NCBI GenBank assembly: GCA_963823215.1
Contig: CAWGKT010000012.1
Span: 682,001-746,000, forward strand
From: CAIWHR01 sp963823215
Lineage (GTDB): Bacteria > Pseudomonadota > Gammaproteobacteria > Burkholderiales > Casimicrobiaceae
DNA length: 64,000 nucleotides
Direction of reading: 5' to 3'
In this document: positions 59,438 through 64,000 of the stretch, in pieces
Numbering within the stretch: the stretch's first letter is position 1
Layout of the letters: each line of letters opens with the position of its first letter
Translations under genes and position numbers: made by a program
The notes under the pieces: generated by a model
Told to the model about the DNA's origin: nothing
What the model saw: the letters and a program-made list of their open reading frames with translations, nothing else
Database searches by the model: none

Positions 59438-60604
59438 ATGACAGACACGATGCGCCAGCCCATCTCCGCCGCCGCCTTGCACGACGTGGTGGCTCGCATC
59501 CTCGTCGGCGCGGGCAGCACGCCAGAAGAGGGGGACCAGGTCGCGGCGAACCTGGTGCTGGCCAACCTCAGCGGCCATGATTCGCACGGTGCGGGCATGG
59601 TGCCCCGATATGTGGATGCGGTGCGTCAGGGCGGCCTCGTGCCGAACTCCGCGGCCACGGTTACCATGGACATCGGCACGATGCTGGCGCTGCAAGGGAA
59701 TCGCGGTTACGGCCAGGTGGTCGGCGTGCAGGCGATGGAGCTGGCAATGCAGCGTGCGCACACGCACGGCAGTTGCATCATGACGCTGAGCAACGCGCAC
59801 CATCTGGGGCGCATCGGGCACTTTGCGGAAATGGCCGTCGCGCAGGGAATGGTCGCGCTGCACTTCGTCAATGTGCTGTCGCGCGCGGTGGTGGCGCCCT
59901 GGGGCGGCGCCGACGGGCGCTTTGGCACCAACCCCTGCTGCATCGGCATCCCCTTGGCACGGAGGCAACCGGGCGGGCACCGGGCCGGACCGCCTCACGC
60001 GGGCCCGGCACGCTCGGGACGCAACGAAGCGCGCAATGCGACAAACTCCGATGCCCATTTCATTCTGGATTTCGCCACCAGCCGCGTGGCTCAGGGCAAG
60101 ATGCGCTTGGCCCACAACAAGGGAGAAACCGTCGCCCCCGGTACGCTCATCGATGAACACGGTCGCCCGACGACCAACCCCGGGGTTGTGGTGGTGCCGC
60201 AAAGCAACGGCTTGCTTGGAGCCTTGCTGACCTTCGGCGAATACAAGGGCTACGGCATGGCCGTGGCGTGCGAACTGCTGGGCGGCGCCCTCAGCGGTGG
60301 CGAGACCTGGCATCGCGACAACGACCCTGCGGTGCGCGCGGTGCTGAACGGCATGCTGACGATACTGATCGACCCGGCCCGGCTGGGCACCGAGGCCACG
60401 TTCGAGCAGGAGGCCGCGGCGTTCGTGGACTGGCTGCGCGCCGGCCCGGTGGCACCCGGGTTCGCGTCTGTGCTCATTGCGGGCGACCCGGAACGCGCCG
60501 CTCGCGCGCATCGGGAAGTGCACGGTATCGTCATCGACGACCAGACCTGGGCCGAACTGGTAGCCGCCGGCGCCAAGGTCGGCGTGGCCATCGCAACCCG
60601 ATGA
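59438..60604 (+). CDS. Malate/L-lactate dehydrogenase (Ldh2/YlbC family)
   Basis: A 388-residue NAD(P)-dependent dehydrogenase of the Ldh2 family that oxidises 2-hydroxy acids or reduces cyclic imines such as pyrroline-2-carboxylate. Conserved parts are NLSGHDSHGAGMVPRYVDAV near residue 45, RGYGQVVGVQAMELAM, TLSNAHHLGRIGHFAEMA with a catalytic His near 120, and GTNPCCIGIP near 170. After GIPL an insertion of about 30 Arg/Gly/Pro-rich residues precedes DAHFILDFATSRVAQGK; other family members continue directly. The C-terminus is normal. It follows soxG by 53 bp. Confidence 0.87.
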   Translation: MTDTMRQPISAAALHDVVARILVGAGSTPEEGDQVAANLVLANLSGHDSHGAGMVPRYVDAVRQGGLVPNSAATVTMDIGTMLALQGNRGYGQVVGVQAMELAMQRAHTHGSCIMTLSNAHHLGRIGHFAEMAVAQGMVALHFVNVLSRAVVAPWGGADGRFGTNPCCIGIPLARRQPGGHRAGPPHAGPARSGRNEARNATNSDAHFILDFATSRVAQGKMRLAHNKGETVAPGTLIDEHGRPTTNPGVVVVPQSNGLLGALLTFGEYKGYGMAVACELLGGALSGGETWHRDNDPAVRAVLNGMLTILIDPARLGTEATFEQEAAAFVDWLRAGPVAPGFASVLIAGDPERAARAHREVHGIVIDDQTWAELVAAGAKVGVAIATR

Positions 60605-60727
60605 CCGCTGCGTCGCGCCCCTATTGCATGCGAACAATCCGACTCGCTACCTCCATACCCGCGCCTTCAACAGCGCGAGCGGCAGCGCCGTCGCCAAGAT
60701 CTGCAGCGCGGCCTCTTCGGCCGAACG
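60530..60727. other. End of Ldh2 gene and short non-coding spacer
   Basis: The spacer 60605-60727 between the Ldh2-type gene and the convergent Gly-rich protein gene has no recognisable gene, terminator hairpin with T-run or repeat. Confidence 0.4.
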
Positions 60728-61279
60728 TCAATACGGCGGATTGATCACGACGAACTGCGATCCCTGGGGCTGATACCAGGTGCCGCCGCATTGCTGATAG
60801 ACCATGCCACCGTAGTTCACCGGCACGCAGCCTGCCGGCACGGTGCGCACCATCGAGCCCACGACGGCGGACGTCACGGCAACCGCCGCGCCGACCGCGG
60901 CCGCCGTCGCCACCGGGTGATAGTCGTTGTCCCAGCCGCCGTTGCAGCACCCGCCGTGATCGACATCGACGTTGACGTTGGTGTTCCTGTTGACGTTGAC
61001 ATTGTTTACGTTGTTGACGCTGGTGCTGCGGACATTGTTGGTGCGCGTATCGGCCCTGTTGTTGTTGGCCTGAACGTTCTGCCGTCCGCCGCCACCGCCG
61101 GCGCGATCGCCGCCGCCGCCGCCGCCACCACCACCACCACCCGCACGCGCTCCGCCGCCGCCGCCGCCGCCGCCGCCACCTCCTCCACGGGCCGCCTCAG
61201 CCACCGGAGCAATGGCGAAGGTAGCCACCGCGAGGACCATCAGAGGGGCCAAAAACAGCTTGCTGAATGAGTTCTTCAT
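60728..61279 (-). CDS. Secreted Gly/Asn-rich protein of unknown function
   Basis: A 183-residue protein with a signal peptide (MKNSFSKLFLAPLMVLAV to AEAA). Residues about 32-70 are poly-Gly blocks separated by ARA and DRA, followed by an Asn/Val-rich stretch (NNVNNVNVNRNTNVNVDVD), a short CC pair and a hydrophobic segment (ATAAAVGAAVAVTSAVVGS). The C-terminus has two more Cys residues around VPAGCVPVNYGGMVYQQCGG, with a pattern seen in small exported proteins of this phylum. Probably surface-exposed or periplasmic. It follows the DUF2092 gene by 12 bp and is probably co-transcribed. Confidence 0.78.
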   Translation of the reverse strand: MKNSFSKLFLAPLMVLAVATFAIAPVAEAARGGGGGGGGGGGGARAGGGGGGGGGGGDRAGGGGGRQNVQANNNRADTRTNNVRSTSVNNVNNVNVNRNTNVNVDVDHGGCCNGGWDNDYHPVATAAAVGAAVAVTSAVVGSMVRTVPAGCVPVNYGGMVYQQCGGTWYQPQGSQFVVINPPY

Positions 61280-61291
61280 GTCGTCGCTCCT

Positions 61292-62062
61292 CTACTTGGT
61301 CTTCCGCGGAACAATCTCGATTGCCGTAGCCCCTTTGGGCGGCGTGAACCTGAAAACCGAGTCCTTGAAGGCCGGTTTCAGATTCCAGTCGAGCAGGCTG
61401 ACCGATTGCGGACGCGCTTCGTCGCCACGATTGGTGATCACGATCTTTCGCGGCAGCGGCTTTGCCCCGGTGGTGATCCAGACCTGCCAATCGATCTTGC
61501 CCTGACGAAAGGCGTAATGGTCACAGAGATCCTTGTCGATGAAATCCTGCCCGGCATTCATCGCCGACTCGATCTTGTCGAGGGGCGCGGCCGGGGTGCC
61601 CCAGAGGAAGAGATCCTCCAATGGGAATTCCACGCCGTACCTTTCCTCCAGCCGGGCGGTCAGTTCGCCGATCGTGCCGGCAATTTGGACCGTCGAGTAA
61701 TACTTCTGCGCGGGCATCCACAGGGTGACGGTCTTGCCGTCGTAGATGAGTTCACGTTCGGAGCGTGCGCTGGCCATCCGGGCGCGCACCTTGTTCGGAC
61801 GCTCGACGTCCAGGTCTGCCGTCGCCGTATGCTGCAGCTTCTGGCCGTCGGCAAGGACCCGCTCTCCGGTCACTTCCGTCGATACCCCAAAGCGCTTCAG
61901 CGTCTGCAGATGGGCCCCCATGTCCTTCAAGGCCTGGATCGCTCCCGGATCGACGGCGTTCCCTGCCGGCTGCGCCGTGCCGGCCGGTGTCGTCTGCGCA
62001 TGCAAGCCGGGTGCGGCGAGTGACAACGCCAACAGGCCGAGCGCCAGAATGTTGCGTACCAT
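61292..62062 (-). CDS. DUF2092-family periplasmic protein
   Basis: A 256-residue exported protein (signal MVRNILALGLLALSLAAPGLHA). The body, QALKDMGAHLQTLKRFGVSTEVTGERVLADGQKLQHTATADLDVERPNKVRARM and LIYDGKTVTLWMPAQKYY, has the beta-rich pattern of DUF2092, distantly like lipoprotein carrier folds. The start at 62062 has GGAG 8-9 bp upstream; a longer frame adds 45 unlikely residues. Family function is not established; the operon with the Gly-rich secreted protein suggests joint export or surface assembly. Confidence 0.82.
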   Translation of the reverse strand: MVRNILALGLLALSLAAPGLHAQTTPAGTAQPAGNAVDPGAIQALKDMGAHLQTLKRFGVSTEVTGERVLADGQKLQHTATADLDVERPNKVRARMASARSERELIYDGKTVTLWMPAQKYYSTVQIAGTIGELTARLEERYGVEFPLEDLFLWGTPAAPLDKIESAMNAGQDFIDKDLCDHYAFRQGKIDWQVWITTGAKPLPRKIVITNRGDEARPQSVSLLDWNLKPAFKDSVFRFTPPKGATAIEIVPRKTK

Positions 62063-62372
62063 GGTCATCTCCGTGATCGTGAAAACACTGTTGGCACCGC
62101 ACGAACGCCGCGCTGCTGGAATTCCAGGACGACCAGCGGCGACGGGGCACACCCGCCGCATGCCTAACGCTTGATTATCGCCCACGAACCCATCCACGGT
62201 CCAATGCCGTTTGTCGCTCTATTCGACGGGTCCGACACATGGCAAACGCCCGAACTTTGGTTCGCTGCATCGCCTTGATTCCACTTACGTTACATTCGCG
62301 ACCGACAGCATGAGACCGGCCGTTCAACCACACGACCCCGCGCATTGACCCAGCCGCGGGCCCACGACGAGA
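62063..62372. other. Divergent intergenic region
   Basis: 310 bp between the DUF2092 gene (minus) and the MBOAT-like gene (plus). It must hold both promoters, yet no consensus -35/-10 pair is convincing. No small gene, RNA or repeat is recognised. Confidence 0.5.
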
Positions 62373-63743
62373 ATGAAAATTTCGACGCAATTCCACGAGA
62401 ACGCAGCCGTGATCGCCTGGTGGCGCGCGCGGTTCGGTCCGGTGCTGCGCTGGCAGGTGCCGGCCCGGCGCCGCGCGATCCTGGCCATCGGGGCCTGCGC
62501 CGCCGGAGTGATCATCCCGGTCAGCATTCTGACCGAGAGCAAAGCGCTTGCATGGCGCTCCGAGGCGCCGACCGTCACTGCCGTTATCGTCATCCTCTTC
62601 GCCTTCCTCTGGGTCGCTTACCAGGCTGCGGCGCGATTCCCGCGGCTGCCGTCGCCGGTTCGCCGTCACCCGCAATTCGCGCTGCACTTCGTCTACTGGG
62701 CAATGCTGGTCGCACTCTGGAACACCGCTGCAGATGCGGGGCCATGGCGCACCGTCCTGTTCGGCATGGCCGTGGTCTTTCCGTTCCTGCTCTGGCGCTG
62801 CGGCTACCTGCTGCTTGCCGGCCAGCACGGCCGCGTGGCCGGCACGCCGTTCCGCGCGCACCTGATCTACCTGTGGCCCGCCTACGGGGGCAACAACACC
62901 CCGTACGGCAAGGGGCTCGACTACCTGTCCCGGTGCGAAGCGAAGACCGAGGAGGATCTGGCGCGATCGCAACTCGCGGGCATCCGCCTGCTGCTGCTCG
63001 CGGCGCTGTGGGGCGCGACGCTCTACGTGTTCGAAGGGATCGTCTATGGCGACGGGAACGGATTCACAAGGCTCGCCGGTGGACGCACGATCGGCATCCC
63101 GGCGCTCGGCGAGCTGGTCAAGGAGGGCGGCGGCGCCCCGCGCAGCGCCGCGTGGGCGAGCATTTACTGTGAACTGATGAAGCAGGTCCTGCGGCACGCG
63201 GCAGGCAGTCACGGAATCATCGCGGTCCTGCGCCTGTTCGGCTTCAACGTCTTCCGCAGCACCTACAAGCCGCTGCTGGCGGAGTCGGTGGTGGAGTTCT
63301 GGAACCGGTTCTACTATTACTTCAAGGAACTGCTGGTGACGTTCTTTTTCCTGCCGACATTCGCGGGGCCGGGCCGGAAGTTGCGGCGGTGGCCGCGCCT
63401 GCGTCTGTTCGTCGCGGTGTTCGCGGCGGCGTGCATCGGCAACATGTACTACCACCTGATTCGCCTGTCGGCGCCGCTCGCGCAAGGGGACGTGCTCGAA
63501 TCGATCCTTTCGCAGCGTTCCAGGCTGTTCTATTGCGTGCTGCTCGCCATCGGCATCTTCGTGTCGATGCTCCGCGAGCAGCGACGGCAGGGGCAGGCCG
63601 CCGCGCCAGGCGGGGCGCGCCGGCTGCTGCGGATCTTCGGCGTGTGGACGTTCTTCGCCACGATCTGGATCTGGGGCGTGCGCGGGGGCGCGCCCTTCCT
63701 CGCCCGCACCGAATTCTTTCTCGGCCTGCTCGGCCTCGCGTGA
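62373..63743 (+). CDS. MBOAT-like polytopic membrane protein
   Basis: A 456-residue protein with about ten helices. The C-terminal half contains RSTYKPLLAESVVEFWNRFYYYFKELLVTFFFLPTF, resembling the F-W-R region of MBOAT acyltransferases (DltB/AlgI: a Phe-Trp-x-Arg motif followed by a hydrophobic helix), and GNMYYHLIRL with a His in a late helix, the family's putative active site. The N-terminal half is not recognised. The family moves acyl groups to extracytoplasmic acceptors. It converges on an acyl carrier protein gene 13 bp away, a natural acyl donor. Assignment is by motif only. Confidence 0.6.
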   Translation: MKISTQFHENAAVIAWWRARFGPVLRWQVPARRRAILAIGACAAGVIIPVSILTESKALAWRSEAPTVTAVIVILFAFLWVAYQAAARFPRLPSPVRRHPQFALHFVYWAMLVALWNTAADAGPWRTVLFGMAVVFPFLLWRCGYLLLAGQHGRVAGTPFRAHLIYLWPAYGGNNTPYGKGLDYLSRCEAKTEEDLARSQLAGIRLLLLAALWGATLYVFEGIVYGDGNGFTRLAGGRTIGIPALGELVKEGGGAPRSAAWASIYCELMKQVLRHAAGSHGIIAVLRLFGFNVFRSTYKPLLAESVVEFWNRFYYYFKELLVTFFFLPTFAGPGRKLRRWPRLRLFVAVFAAACIGNMYYHLIRLSAPLAQGDVLESILSQRSRLFYCVLLAIGIFVSMLREQRRQGQAAAPGGARRLLRIFGVWTFFATIWIWGVRGGAPFLARTEFFLGLLGLA

Positions 63744-63756
63744 AGCGGCTAGCCGC

Positions 63757-64000
63757 TCACGCACGGATTTCCTCGATCAGATCGAGGATGCTCGCCGTCG
63801 ACGCGAGCCGGTCGGGGTCGAAACCGCGCTCGCCGAAGTCCATGCCGTAGGTGTCCTCGAGATAGACCACGATCTGCACGAGCGCCAGCGAATCGATCAG
63901 GCCCGACGCCACCAGGCCCTCGTCATCGCCGAGGCGCTCGACCGACTTGCCCGGCTTCTGCAGGGTGCGCAGGAACCGCAGCAGGTCCTCGCGCCGTAGC
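63757..64000 (-). CDS. Acyl carrier protein (start outside the window)
   Basis: At least 81 residues of an ACP-type carrier, reading LRREDLLRFLRTLQKPGKS and then VASGLIDSLALVQIVVYLE, in which the Ser of DSL is the phosphopantetheine site, followed by TASILDLIEEIRA at the C-terminus. It is not the housekeeping fatty-acid ACP, whose helix is more acidic; the DxLALVQ sequence is like carriers of specialised acyl-transfer systems (DltC-like). It converges with the MBOAT-like gene. The 5' end lies beyond the window. Confidence 0.85.
   Translation of the reverse strand, partial: LRREDLLRFLRTLQKPGKSVERLGDDEGLVASGLIDSLALVQIVVYLEDTYGMDFGERGFDPDRLASTASILDLIEEIRA

Noticed and set aside
1..64000. tRNA, rRNA, prophage or integrative-element attachment sites
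   Set aside because: No T-loop-like motif with a foldable cloverleaf, no rRNA sequence, integrase or phage structural gene was seen by eye.

Overview
The window is GC-rich DNA from a betaproteobacterium, most likely Burkholderiales. This is inferred from the high GC, the dense Liv/Pot/His-type ABC importers, the CoA-based catabolism and the GC-rich dispersed repeats; no rRNA or tRNA gene is present to fix the taxon. Almost every gene belongs to accessory metabolism or transport.

Layout. 1-4.7 kb: end of uppP, an EamA exporter, a GabD-type aldehyde dehydrogenase and a glucarate-dehydratase-like enolase-superfamily enzyme. 4.7-5.6 kb: a bactofilin and a zinc-ribbon protein, overlapping by 4 bp. 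5.7-14.9 kb (minus strand): a branched-chain/aromatic-acid uptake operon (AMP ligase, LivG-like, LivH, LivM, LivK-like, LivF, PaaK-like ligase), interrupted by a triple 81-bp tandem repeat. 15.1-21.6 kb: a TetR regulator, then a B12-dependent acyl-CoA mutase (small and large subunits), a MeaB GTPase fused to a nitroreductase, a PaaI thioesterase, an enoyl-CoA hydratase and a 3-hydroxyacyl-CoA dehydrogenase. Together with the uptake operon this looks like one pathway: import, CoA activation, carbon-skeleton rearrangement, beta-oxidation. The substrate is unknown, and the mutase lacks the residues that define methylmalonyl-CoA mutase. 21.7-27.6 kb: a complete RND efflux operon. 27.7-30.6 kb: a polar amino-acid ABC importer. 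31-33.3 kb: a CYTH protein with a basic tail and a compositionally foreign acyltransferase. 33.4-40.3 kb: an M20 amidohydrolase, an amidase and a polyamine/opine-type ABC importer. 40.4-44.5 kb: a degenerate HtrA-like protein, an ankyrin protein and a membrane Ser/Thr kinase with an extracytoplasmic sensor.

44.8-52.5 kb is a molybdenum/tungsten island bounded by IS3 and probable IS630 remnants: a small molybdopterin-fold protein, MobB, ModA, TupABC, a ModE-type regulator with a ligand-binding domain, a MOT1-type permease and a molbindin. 52.5-60.6 kb: an EamA exporter, a YbaK/ProX deacylase, the heterotetrameric sarcosine oxidase operon soxBDAG and an Ldh2-family dehydrogenase. 60.7-64 kb: a Gly/Asn-rich secreted protein with a DUF2092 partner, then an MBOAT-like membrane protein converging on an acyl carrier protein gene that runs off the window.

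Quality caveat. Eight conserved genes (mutase large subunit, modA, mobB, tupC, the ModE-type regulator, soxB, soxD, soxA) carry frameshifts, and every one is best explained by one extra base (once by two). Five single-hit genes plus modA span 3n+1 bases between their correct start and stop. The insertion-only pattern points to base-calling or assembly error rather than gene decay, so these are annotated as full-length genes with the break positions stated.
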